Source of the DNA: Chaetoderma sp. LZ-2023a
Taxonomy: Eukaryota > Mollusca > Caudofoveata > Chaetodermatida > Chaetodermatidae
Length of the DNA stretch: 64,000 nt
Assembly (NCBI GenBank): GCA_034401795.1
Contig: CM067374.1
Span: 137,854,508-137,918,507 of the forward strand
Direction: 5' to 3'
Shown here: in pieces, positions 1 through 10,899 of the stretch
Layout of the letters: the number at the start of each line of letters is the position of its first letter
How positions within the stretch are numbered: position 1 is the first letter of the stretch
Made by a program: the position numbers and the translations under genes
Notes under the pieces: model-generated
The model's database searches: none
Told to the model about the DNA's origin: nothing
The model's input: the letters and a program-made list of their open reading frames with translations, nothing else

Positions 1-31
1 GTATGAAGAGAAGAAAGTTCTATAGAACATT

Positions 32-579
<548 letters not shown>

Positions 580-858
580 CATATTTATGACATTCACTTC
601 TAACCGTGATAAATTAATAATACAGTATTTGTGAATATTTTAATTATCAGAATTATTATTTTATTTATAAATCTTTAATTTGTTTGAAAAATAAATGATT
701 TGATATTAAAACCTTCGCCAGCTTCCACTCTTGTACAGTTAGAACAAACCCGCTAAGTTGAGAAAAATTGATATGCCACATTATCAACCTGTATATAGGA
801 GGGTATGAAACATAATATTTTAGACAGATTTGATATCGTCTACCCACCCGACTGAGAA

Positions 859-898
859 ATTCTGAGGATTATGTTTTAGTAAACATAATCCTCAGAAT
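859..898. repeat. Perfect 18-bp-arm hairpin
   Basis: Arms 859-876 and 881-898 are exact reverse complements (ATTCTGAGGATTATGTTT) around a 4-base loop TAGT. The flanking 579-1060 is AT-rich and shows no other recognisable feature. It may be the core of a small palindromic element; no terminal repeats or target duplication are evident. Confidence 0.75.
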
Positions 899-1060
899 CT
901 GAACTTTAAGTTGAGCATACAGGGGACAAAAATGATGCCTCCACACCGGTCTCCTCCGTAAGTACCAACTTTGTTGGGAAACTAAGTCATCAAGGATTGC
1001 TGGCTGATATACGCATACAGAGGCAACTCTGACAATGTCTAATCTTCTTCAAACAAAAAA

Positions 1061-3920
1061 ATGTGCACAACATCCTCAGACGACGCGATCTTCCCAGAGC
1101 TTACCATAGCTACGTGGAATGTATGTGGTCTGAGTGCAACATCAAAGAGGCAAACCTTAGGTGCAGACTGTGAACACTATAACATCAATATTACATGCAT
1201 TCAAAAGACTAAAGTACCGGTAACTAAACACTCAAGAGCAGCAACTACAGACAGGCCATAAGCTAGTACTCATGGAACAAAAACAGGCCACTTACCTGGG
1301 ATTAGGCTTCACAATCGGACCATGTCATTAGTTTGGATATGTTAGTAATCGCTTTGCATTCATCGACCTGGCTATACCTAAGTGAAAACATACCACCACT
1401 AAGTGTCGCATAGTCAACACATAGGGCCCAACTACCGAAAAAGCCAGTGTCCAGTAATATTAGATTCCTTCTATGCAGAACTGAGCTCTGCCATTACAAT
1501 CTCAGTTAGATGACAACTGTTCGTGTGTGGAGATTTCAACTCCATGCTGGGTAAACTTGGAATTGCGGACAAAAGTTCAGGACTTGGCTTATATATGGGA
1601 TCGTATGGAGAGGGCACACGTGACAGCAATGGAGCTGCACTGGTGGCCTTCCTTAGTTCCAATGGCCTACTTGCCACAAATATGGCTTTCAAACACCTAT
1701 GCCGTCACCGGACAACATGGACCTGACACATTGCTGATCGCAAAGCCCCAAAAAGTTCTACGGCTACAACCGCTGTCTTCAACCAAATAAACCTCATACT
1801 ATTCAAGACAGAAGCAAAACCCCTACTTCGGGATGCTCGTTCCTATGGAGGCACACACCTGAATTCTGACCATAAGCCAGTCATTACACGCTTTCAGATG
1901 AACGTCATCAGCAACAGAAGATAGCTAACATGGACGTCAGCTTCGATCCAAATGAAGCGATAACCAATATACTGTAATCTATGGACTCATCAGCTACCAG
2001 CACCATAGGTGTTCTTAAAACCAACCAAACCTAGGTATACTGATGACCCTCTAGTAGTAAAACTGTCAGCAGAGCAGAAAGTGTTACGGCTGTGCATCTA
2101 TTAAAATCAGTGGCCAAAGTGAAGACCGCACCAAACTATGCCAGGAGCGCAATAAGATTCTGTGCCACATTAGTGAACAATTTTGCTATTCAACATGCGA
2201 CTCCCTAGCAGATGAAATCACTGCCATGGATGACTGTCACAAAATGTTTCTGGCAGCCAGAGCCCTGAGCGTTACTGTCTACACACCACCAGTCACTGTA
2301 CACAATTCTGAAAGGACACTTTATCGGGACTGACCAGGGCAAAGCCGAGACGATTCGAGAATGGTTCAAGGAACAGTTCACTGACCACAATGATGAGCCT
2401 GTGCACCCATTCTCAGGATACCCCAGGCCATTACTAACAAATTAAAACAGAAGTTGAAAAGGTACTTTAAAGCCCTGAAAAATGGACATGCATCTGGACA
2501 TGAAAGCAATGAACTATTCAAATATGCAAGTGACCACCACATTCCCATCAATGCTGCAGGCCAAGGCACCCTTTTCGCGCTACCCAAGCCCAAGAAGCGA
2601 CCTGGTCTCCCAGCCAATCTGCGACCCAGTGAGTTCCTCAACAGCATACGGAAAATCCTATCCAATGTTACTCTCTGCCACATCCATGCAAGATAGACAA
2701 GATCGATGACCACTGGATCATGTCAAAGTGGCTTCAAACATGGACACAGCTACGCAGACATTGCATGGGCTCAGCGCATGCTTGTGTCGGTAGTCATGCC
2801 CAAACACTGGGATTTCCACAAAATGCGCATTGACATATCACGAGCCTTCGACACAATTAAATGTTCAAAGATTTTAGATATACTATACCAGGCCAGTTGC
2901 AATGAAGATGAGCTATGACTAGTGAGAATACTGCTTGCAGACACCAAGCTGAGAGTACGAGGCAAGTCAGTAAAGTCTGTAGAGTTTGAGACATCAATTG
3001 GCTCTCCACAGGGAGATGATCTATCTTCTATGCTTTTCACGTTACCTTGCCTCTACATTGAAATCTGTGCGGGAAAGTTCCACAAGACCAAACATCCCCT
3101 GTGTCAATACTGGGCATGCCACTAGAGATGGAATATGCCGACGATGTGGACTTCACAGACGAGGAAAGGAAACCCTTTGATGAACTTCTCCCAATATGTG
3201 CAAGCAAACTAAAAATTGAGAATCTCTGAATGAATCCAAAACAGAGTTCACCCACATATACCTATCTACAAAGCATGAAACTAAAGAAAATGATTACCCA
3301 CTGTGGCAGTGAACCATGGAGGAAAAGTAAAATCCTGGGCTCACTGCTTTGCAGTACTGCCGACATTGCTGCACGCTGCGTTATGAGGAACATAGCTTTC
3401 CAGTCCTTCTGGAAGCTATGGATTCGTAGATCAAAGATGCCCTTGATAAAAAGGCTACATTTATACAATGCAACCTGCGTATCCTTGATGCTGTATAACT
3501 GTAACAGCTCTAGACAAACTCGATGCTTACCACCGCAACCACCTATGCACCCTCACTGGGCACCGATGGCCAGACATCATAATTTCCAATGATGCACTAT
3601 ACAAGATGTGTAATACACATTACACATAATTCGCAGTCTGTAAAAGTCGCCCAGCAAAGATGGTCCATGTTTAGCCTTATGCTAAGGATGTCAGAAGACA
3701 CACCAGCTTAGAGAGCCTTGGAATCCTCGCTACTCGGAGGCAGTAAATACAAAGCCAGGAGAGGACGTCATTGCATAAATCTGTTAAGCATGCTACGAGG
3801 TGATTTCAAGAAAGCAGGACTATTTACAGTCAAGTCAAGAATGGACCGGAGGAAGCTCAGGAATTCAGCTAAGGACAAGACAGTGGAAAAAAGCAAAGGA
3901 CTGATTGCAGCTGTATGATG
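1061..3920 (+). pseudogene. Decayed non-LTR retrotransposon (LINE): endonuclease plus reverse transcriptase
   Basis: Fragments in several plus-strand frames read in order as one LINE ORF. At 1061-1261 an apurinic-endonuclease start is visible (TWNVCGL ... ITCIQKTK). At 1523-1726 the endonuclease core reads CGDFNSMLG, then GTRDSNGAALVAFLSSNGLLATN and RTTWT-type residues. At 2454-2918 RT fingers and palm show LPKPKKRPGLPANLRPSE, QSGFKHGHS and IDISRAFDTI (motif A). At 2922-3160 RT motif B is SPQGDDLSSMLF, followed by EYADDVDF (motif C, YADD) near 3129-3150. A C-terminal RGRHCINLLSMLRGDF-like segment lies near 3750-3815. Many stops and frame changes separate these blocks, so the copy is dead. No clean 5' end or tail is seen. 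Clade is not assigned; the motif wording recalls RTE/Proto2-type elements. Confidence 0.85.
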
Positions 3921-4017
3921 TTTCTACTACAGCTGCAGAATACAGTAATCATACATACAGGAAAACTGTCGAATCCGTTCTCCGACAAATCCATGAAAAA
4001 GTACAATGTCAAATTTT

Positions 4018-4108
4018 CTGTTGAATATTTTGAAATTAATTTTCCTAAGGCAGAAACGGCTTCCAGTAATATTAATTTCAAAATATTCAGCATTCATCTG
4101 TAACAGGG
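4018..4108. repeat. Palindromic family A element (copy A1)
   Basis: Arms TGAATATTTTGAAATTAAT (4022-4040) and ATTAATTTCAAAATATTCA (4071-4089) are complementary. Downstream 'cagggttaatggtcaag' gives the AGGG-TTAA type end seen in other copies. Confidence 0.75.
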
Positions 4109-4211
4109 TTAATGGTCAAGCCAAAAGCCTCCTGTGCAGTGGTCTTGAGGACTGTCAATTCACACTACAAGACTATTTTTAGCTCTACCTTACTATTGTG
4201 ATGGCCTGCAT

Positions 4212-4282
4212 GTCGTCCGGCGGTGTTGGTGGTGGTGGCGGTGGTGGTGTTGGTGACATTGGCGGTGGCGGTGGTGACGTCA
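4212..4282. repeat. (GGT/GGC)n trinucleotide-rich stretch
   Basis: Imperfect ggtggtggcggtggtgg sequence that ends in gacgtc. It is low-complexity, and its proline-rich minus-strand reading is not a gene. Confidence 0.8.
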
Positions 4283-4289
4283 GCGTCCA

Positions 4290-4870
4290 GTTTACATTTA
4301 CCTCAACTTTTCTGTTTCTATCTGATGTTTGTTTAATGGACTGGACCCAAACTTTGGCACATGCTTCCTTATAATGACACGCCATCTCACAATGACCTCG
4401 AGTCAAAAGGCCAATGTCACTTTGACCTTAGGTAAAAACCTTGCTTTTTTTCAACATTAACATTTTCTGTTTAGCTCAACTTAGTAGTTTATATCTCATC
4501 ATTGGTTAATCATACTGGACCCAAACTTGGACATATGCTTCCTTATAATGACCCACCCTGAATGGTCAGGTGAGCTTATGCCATGTTGGCTCCCATCAAT
4601 CAAATCGCTTTTCCTGAACGCTTTGACTGATTTCAAACACATTTGGGTGGAAGACTCCTATGCTGGCAACCTCCAGAACGTCTATGCAGAATTTTGATTT
4701 GTCAATTTTTTGGGTGAAAATTGTGAAAATGCTACTTTCGTGATAAGCGGGTGGGGGATTGCTCAGTAATGCCCCGCTTGGCTAGGATGGTAGATGGATT
4801 GGCTACTCGCTTGACTCAAGATGGTGGATGGATATGCGTTTGGGTCATGATGATACCTTTGGATTGAATA
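4290..4870. repeat. Dispersed repeat with 'ggacccaaacttnggacatatgcttcc' and 'gattggtcaattt' modules
   Basis: The phrase 'actggacccaaactt...catatgcttccttataatgac' occurs twice here (about 4338 and 4514). It is followed by a module ending 'cagaattttgatttgtcaattttttgggtg' (about 4687-4716) that is also present at 8.2-9.0 kb and 49.0-49.6 kb. A GGTGAGCTTATG sequence occurs near 4570. No coding capacity is apparent. This is the unit into which, or next to which, the Tc1-like element has inserted. Confidence 0.65.
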
Positions 4871-4889
4871 ATGAAAGCAGGAATATATA

Positions 4890-6546
4890 CACCTGTGCAA
4901 AAGTTAAGCACCACCCTATTTTTACGCACATGCGAGGGTATATTCATGTGCTATGAAGAAAGCAATAGCATAAACATTTATGTACCCATCCATCTTAGTG
5001 CAAGACGTAATAATGCAACTAGAGGAATGCTGATTATGATGGTGGGGAAACACTGTATGTTTTTGTTTGAACTTGAAAACGAGGCCTGAATATGGTTACG
5101 TTGACACAACTGACAACTATTGCCCTACAGTTGACACACGTGGCTAGATTGTCATTAATGGTGTCTGAAAACGAAGTTTAACATCTGTGCACGAGTTTGA
5201 GACTGTCATTATTAATACCGGGTATATCCACCTTGTGCCTGGATGACGGCCTGGACACGACGTCTCATGCTGGTCACCAACCGACTGATACGCCATTGTG
5301 GTATTCGTTGCCATTCAAGATGGAGAGCGTCTGTTAATTCCTGTAGGTTCTGCACAGGAGGATCCCTCCTTCTCACCATGTTTCCCAGAATGTCCCAGAT
5401 ATGCTCAATAGGGTTCATGTCAGGGCTCCTTGCTGGCCATGGTAGGGTTTCGATGGCATTCTGGCGGAGGTATTCATGCACAGCTCTAGCACGATGTGGT
5501 CGGGCGTTGTCATCCATGAATATAGGGTGGGTTCCAGGTGCATGATTTACAAAACGAGGGACAACAACTCTATCCAGTATGGAATCTTGATATCTTTGTC
5601 CATTTAGTGTTCCAGGTACAGTCAACAGATCCAGCTTACAATCAAATGAGATGCACCCCCATATCATAACGGAACCTCCACCAAATGGAACTTCTTCCAT
5701 GATGTTACGTTGGTCGTACGCCATGCGTCTGGACCTCCATACACGAGTTCGACCATCTGTGGCATGAAGCAGGAACCGACTTTCATCGGACCAGTGTACC
5801 CGTCTCCAGGATCTCATGTTCCAGTGTCTTCTTTCGTTGCACCACCTCAGACGCTCCTCTTTGTGGTGTGCAGTGAGGAGAGGACGTCTGACAGGTCTCC
5901 TAGCTTTCATGCCAGCAGCATACAGTCTCCTTTTGACGGTAGACATTGACACTCTATTGCGCATTTCCCATTGCTGGCTGAGCACTCTGCTGTTGGTGAA
6001 TGGAGATCTCCTAACAAGGCGTACTAGGGCTCGATCATCATGGGCAGTAGTCTTCTTCGGTCTTCCAGATCTAGGCCTGTCCTTCACCTCGTTAGTTTGC
6101 CCATGTTTTGCAATCAAACGACTGATTACAGTATGGTTAATGTTCAGCTGTCTGCCAATCTCTCTGCATGACATACCAGTGGTATGCATGCCTATGATTT
6201 GCCATTTCACACGATCACTTAACCTTCGTCTTGCCATAGCGGTTCACAATCAAGAGCTAATTCTCTCTGTACAAATAAACCACGGTCATGAACACAAAAT
6301 TCCTAATCTTGTCGCCTAAATCTGTATGTAATGTTCTACACCTCAAACTGGACTTTTACATAACTGAACACGTGTGCTGTTTCCCGCCACGCATGGACAT
6401 CAAGCGGCGTGAAGTCATGCATGCATGTGCATTTCGTACTTGGAATTATGTCAGCTAACGCGGGGACAAAAAGTATGGCAGCCTAGTTGTACCATCATGT
6501 TTCTACGTTCTATTGTTTTTGCTGGTGCTTAACTTTTGCACAGGTG
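4890..6546 (-). mobile_element. Tc1-like DNA transposon, apparently complete
   Basis: Perfect 24-bp inverted termini: 4890-4913 begins CACCTGTGCAAAAGTTAAGC and 6523-6546 is its exact reverse complement. Both ends are flanked by TA (4888-4889 and 6547-6548), the target duplication of the Tc1/mariner superfamily. The 1657-bp element encloses one intact transposase ORF on the minus strand and little else. Identical termini plus an uninterrupted ORF suggest a young copy that may still be competent. What cannot be seen is whether other copies exist in the genome or whether the element is transcribed. Confidence 0.95.
5212..6237 (-). CDS. Tc1-family transposase, DD34E, intact (341 aa)
   Basis: The protein starts MARRRLSDRVKWQIIGMHTTG and carries an N-terminal paired-like helix-turn-helix (MSCREIGRQLNINHTVISRL, about residues 22-42). 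An AT-hook/GRPR-like link follows (RPRSGRPKKTT, about 54-64), with a second helix-turn-helix around FTNSRVLSQQWEM...STVKRRLYAAG. The catalytic domain shows WSDESRF (first Asp), FMDDNARPH (second Asp) and SPDMNPIEHIWD (Glu). I count 34 residues between the second Asp and the Glu, which is the DD34E signature of Tc1 proper. The 'PFGGGSVMIWGCIS' block is also typical. About 340 aa is full length for the family. The ATG sits where family members start, and no stop or frameshift is seen. It would bind the 24-bp ends of its own element and catalyse cut-and-paste transposition into TA. Confidence 0.95.
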   Translation of the reverse strand: MARRRLSDRVKWQIIGMHTTGMSCREIGRQLNINHTVISRLIAKHGQTNEVKDRPRSGRPKKTTAHDDRALVRLVRRSPFTNSRVLSQQWEMRNRVSMSTVKRRLYAAGMKARRPVRRPLLTAHHKEERLRWCNERRHWNMRSWRRVHWSDESRFLLHATDGRTRVWRSRRMAYDQRNIMEEVPFGGGSVMIWGCISFDCKLDLLTVPGTLNGQRYQDSILDRVVVPRFVNHAPGTHPIFMDDNARPHRARAVHEYLRQNAIETLPWPARSPDMNPIEHIWDILGNMVRRRDPPVQNLQELTDALHLEWQRIPQWRISRLVTSMRRRVQAVIQAQGGYTRY

Positions 6547-7289
6547 TATATTACTGGAAATTTATTTTAAACATATAGAAGTTGCAATGGCAGAAAGTTA
6601 ACTTGAATCAAAACAGTGATGCATTTCTGAGAATGTCATCCGGTTTTGTTCGAGCTAACTGACCACCGCTTCCATTTCAAATTCTCATTTTCATTGGCTA
6701 ATGCATTCATGATCAAGTCTAGCACTGATTTCAAAATGGGTTTTGATTGGATAGCCTTTCCATACTCTCTAAACAGTTAATTTTGGTAATATCTCTACAT
6801 TTTTATGTTTCGACAGGTAAGTAAGTCATTATGTTGGCAAACTGTGATGTCTGGGATTTAGCTTTGTTTGAAAGAGGTGTTAAACTCACCCATATGGCAA
6901 GCTGATTATGCCCAGCCCTATAGCTGACACTAAACAATAGTAGGCATTAATTGCTACTAATGGTAGACATTAATTGCTACTAATGCAAGAGCTCCAGCTA
7001 TGGTTCTGACATCTGACACTTGTCCCCCTATATGATTTTGAAGGCTTTATTAGTGAGCTGTAAGTAACTAGAGCTGCCTATTTTGAAAATGTTTATTCTG
7101 AGGGCCATTGTTGTGGATGACAGCAATAACTCACAGTTCTACTATCTTCAAATTACCAGCACCTTAAACATTCAGTTCTTGTAATTTCTATATTTAATCT
7201 CATAGCTATTTCTTTGAACATTCAGAACTAAGTGGTTCATTTATAGAAACTTTCTCCACTTAATGTCAACAAAGACCTGTCAGGACTTA
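6547..7289. other. No gene seen; AT-rich intergenic DNA
   Basis: No convincing ORF. The only structure is a short direct duplication of 'taggcattaattgctactaatg' type near 6940-6985. Confidence 0.6.
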
Positions 7290-7422
7290 TTCCTACTAAC
7301 ATTTCATTCCTTCATGCATTCCTTCCTTCATTCAATAATTTATTCATTCATTTGTTCCTTCATTCGTCCATTATTTATTTATTCATTCACTCCCATTATT
7401 TATTTATTTATTTATTTTAACC
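7290..7422. repeat. (TTCA)n/(TTTA)n low-complexity tract
   Basis: Imperfect ttcattcc, ttcatt and tttatttattta units. The following 7423-8060 is AT-rich with no recognisable gene. Confidence 0.85.
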
Positions 7423-8061
7423 AAAAATCCTTAAACTTCATTAATACAAAGAATTAAAATAAAATCAGCAGCTTACATCACATACCAAATATTTCATGAA
7501 GCATGGGTATACAATAAAATTACTTCATGTATCAAAATGCTGCATAAGGTACATTATATATATTTACAATTAATATATTTCAAAATAACACATAAAATGG
7601 CTGGCAGGTATATATATCAAGAGCTACTTATTTCTATAGCTTTGAGCTATTACAATGGATATCATTAGTGAACCGTTTCTATACTTAATCCTTTCTGACA
7701 CTTCTTATAACAATCTGCCTAGAATTTTGAAGCAATTTTTATGAAAGATATTTCTGCAGTAAATGCTTTCATTCAAACTGCCCAAAATAACATGCATGAC
7801 TGGAGGTGATTTCTTTACAGTGTTTTTGTACAAAAGATTCAATAATCAAAGGGTTAAGAAAACACATTAAAATTTGCCAAATATTTCCTATTAAAATTAC
7901 ATGGCTATATGTACATGACAAGAATTACTCGAGGGCTGTTTTGAAGCCAGCTTTGTTGTTGTTTATTGCAGCAACAACTTTTACTGTTTGGGGTAGAACC
8001 AGTAGGTGTCCCCACAAAACTTTAATAACTTATTTTTGGAGTGTTGTTGAAACCATTTGAA

Positions 8062-8096
8062 GAAATTTGTTGCTGTCTAAAACAGCAACAAATTTC
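8062..8096. repeat. 15-bp perfect hairpin related to the family A core
   Basis: GAAATTTGTTGCTGT (8062-8076) and ACAGCAACAAATTTC (8082-8096) are exact complements. The 'gctg...cagc' centre resembles the middle of family A copies. Confidence 0.65.
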
Positions 8097-8099
8097 AAG

Positions 8100-9043
8100 C
8101 AAATTGTTTCTCCAAGCCAACCTGCCCCACCATACTACTCCTCAGTTGCTTGAACTAATTCAACCAAATTCGGCTAGATGGTTTCTATGGTGCTAGGCTC
8201 TAGAAAAATTTAACAGAAATTGTCAAAACTTTAGTTCTTAGTTGCTTGACAACTTTCAACCAAAATTGGGTAGAGGGACCCTTTTGTGGTAGACTCCAGA
8301 ATTTCTATTCAGAATTTTGATTGATCAATTTCTTTTGTTGAAAATCTTAAGAGTATATGAAAAATTTACCGGAAATGGTCAAAACGCTACTGTTCATTAA
8401 CCGCTGGGCAGATCTTAACTTAATTTGGCAGGAATGACCCTGTGTGGGTACCCTTCAGAACTTGTATACAGAATTTAATGTCAATTTTTTGGGTGAAAAT
8501 TTTATATTTTGTGAAAAATTTGATGGAAATTGTCAAAACGCTACTCATTAATGATTTGGTGGATTTCAACTTAATTGGGCTGGAAGGACCCTATGGGACT
8601 AGACTTAAGAACTTGTATACAGAATCTTGATTGGTCAATTTTTATGGTGGCCATCTTGGATTTCCCAAAAATCCTTTAAAGTGCTACTCTTTAATCAATG
8701 GCCTGGTTTCATTGAAACTTGGGTGGAATGCTCCTATCATGATCAACTTCAGGAGTTCTGAGAATTTTGATTGGTCAGTTTCTTCAACATGGATTTTGAA
8801 TTTTCCATCAGAGTTTAAATCGCTACTGCTACTTAATCAACTCCTAGAGTTCAACCAAACTTGGTTCGAATGAACCTATGACGATAAGCTTCAGCAAATC
8901 AAATAAGAATCTTGATTGGTAAATTTCTTTAGCGGTCATCTTGGATTTTCCAGAAATTATCCATCATGTCTATTTAAATGCAAATGTTTCAGATGCTAAT
9001 GGTCCAGGTGAAAGCCACAGGCCGCTGGGCCTCTTGTTGATAA
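8100..9043 (-). repeat. Modular dispersed repeat (AAGAGGCCC-headed type), minus orientation
   Basis: Several tandem modules repeat the same order of phrases: 'ttcaaccaaacttgg', 'ggaaggaccctat', 'cagaacttgtatacagaatttt', 'gattggtcaatttttt', 'ggccatcttggattttcc'. The right end (9018-9043) reads 'gccgctgggcctcttgttga'; reversed, this is the CAAGAGGCCC...GGCC head of the elements at 17.6 and 19.3 kb. The same modules recur at 48.98-49.65 kb. Non-coding. I associate this repeat style with bivalve genomes from general knowledge. Confidence 0.7.
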
Positions 9044-9164
9044 GTGTATTAATAAGTCTTCTATATTTATTTATGTTTGAAGTCCAGCTTCATAGATTAT
9101 TGTAAAGTCGAACTTCATGCTTGTATTGCAACCACATTTCTGTTTAAATTTTTATCACTGGAAT

Positions 9165-9286
9165 GATGACAATGACAGTCACTCCAGTGGTAAATTTGCA
9201 AAAATAATGTTTTTTCCTGCAAATGGACATTTTCTCAGAAGGAATTAGAATTTTCTTCAGAAATCTTGACCATTATAGGGTTAAGA
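9165..9286. repeat. Family B palindromic element, right half (B1)
   Basis: It contains 'cagtcactccagtggtaaattt', '...cctgcaaatggacatt' and ends 'accattatagggttaag', which matches the right side of complete family B copies. 9287-9700 shows no recognisable feature. Confidence 0.7.
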
Positions 9287-9705
9287 TAGTCAGGGTCACT
9301 GAGGAGCCCTATGTAATTATCCATGTACAAGATATTATACTCAATATGTTGAAACTACTGTCTATTTTATATTTTACATCATAAAGAATTTGCCTCACAG
9401 CTGAGCTTAGGTTTGAAAGGATTAAGATAGTATATAGGACAAAAGACAAGTGTCCTCTATTCTTCTTCAGAATGTAAGTACAGACCCTGATAATGCAGGT
9501 TGCAGGGCCAGGACTGTGACCATGCAGGGTAATATTGGCCCAGTAAAATGTATTATTAGGAGAAAACTATCTCTTAATCAGTTTATAAATGGATAGCTTG
9601 TCACATCCCTAGAGAGGTCATATTCAATGCACTCATGAACCATAACAAAAGTTCAATTCATTAACAATTCTATTCTACGCCTGACTGAGCATGAGAGAAA
9701 GTACT

Positions 9706-9905
9706 AACCCTTTGATGTTCTAGTCTAACCAAAAACCAGTCTTTGTAAGGACCTTGAGATATGTCTATTTGTAGGCCAAGGGAAAGCTATTTTTGAAAAT
9801 TTACCACTGGAATGACTGGCTCAGTAACCAAGCCAGTCAGTCCAGAGCTAAATTAAAAAAAATTGCCTTCTCTTGGCCTATAAATGAACAGTGATCGAGT
9901 ACAGT
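9706..9905. repeat. Family B palindromic element (B2)
   Basis: Starts 'taaccctttgatgttctag'. The core runs 'tatttttgaaaatttaccac', 'tggaatgactggctcagtaa', then 'ccaagccagtcagtccag' and ends 'cttctcttggcctataaatg'. The two halves are near reverse complements over about 60 bp. Confidence 0.8.
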
Positions 9906-9996
9906 TTGTTTGTAAAGAAAACGTTTATTGAATTTGATGTCTGCATAATAGTATTTACTTGGTCAATATTCATTTCTAAAAAAACATTCTGTATCA

Positions 9997-10195
9997 TTGA
10001 TATATTAATCCTTACCACTCTGATGTCTATATTATATTTTTTATTGTGTCAATATCAAAGAAACTGGTGAATATTTTTCAACAATTTGATCTACGACAGC
10101 ACCATCTCCCACCAAATTTGTTGAAAATTGAACAGCAGTTAATCTTTTAATTTAATTTCAAAATTTGATGCTTTGACACCAGAGTGGTAAGGGTT
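9997..10195. repeat. Family C palindromic element (C1)
   Basis: Left end 'taatccttaccactctgatg' and right end 'agagtggtaagggttag' are inverted termini of about 20 bp. Inner segments 'ttttcaacaattt' and 'aaatttgttgaaaa' pair as well. 10196-10895 is AT-rich with no gene seen. Confidence 0.8.
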
Positions 10196-10899
10196 AGTGA
10201 TCTAATCAATTAGTTAGATACTCATTACTCGTAAATGTTGCTGAAGAAAATTGAAATTCTTTGTGTTAATGAACATCCATTTGTAGGTCATTTGTATTAT
10301 TGGGTTCTCTGTCTAACTTAAAGAACACAAACATGCTAAAACAAAACAACAGAATCCAACTAATTGTCGGCTTTGCTAAACTCATTATTTGGTGGTGCAG
10401 TTTACTTTATATATAGCTATATACAACAATGTTTAAACCTTATAGTCCAGTCACTCTAGGCCAAAAATATTTTAACCCGGAACAAATTGCAACAGAATTT
10501 TTTTACCTCGCCCAGTGTATAGGGGGCCATCATGTACAACATATCAAAAGTCCTCCAAAATTCCAATAGGGGAAAGGGTAAAATTTGCATAATTATTACC
10601 AGATTTGGGCCATTTCAACTGAAAAATCCATTTTTCTTTATTTCTTTAAAACCGGTATGTAATATATGTGTGACTGGGTATTTTTGGACTTTTTTAGTAA
10701 TAAATGAATACGATTGACATATTCTCCACAAATTAAATGTATTGTGTTATGCCACTTGCATGAATTTACCTAATACCATCATTGATATTGATACAATACA
10801 TATTATATTTTATTATGTCACGGTATTGTGTGTTTCTAAGCTAAGCTAAGATGAAATAATATGGCATAGGTACCTGGTTTCTACTAATTTCATCTTGCA

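Noticed and set aside
5243-6319. Plus-strand ORFs opposite the Tc1 transposase
   Set aside because: They are shadows of the intact minus-strand transposase.
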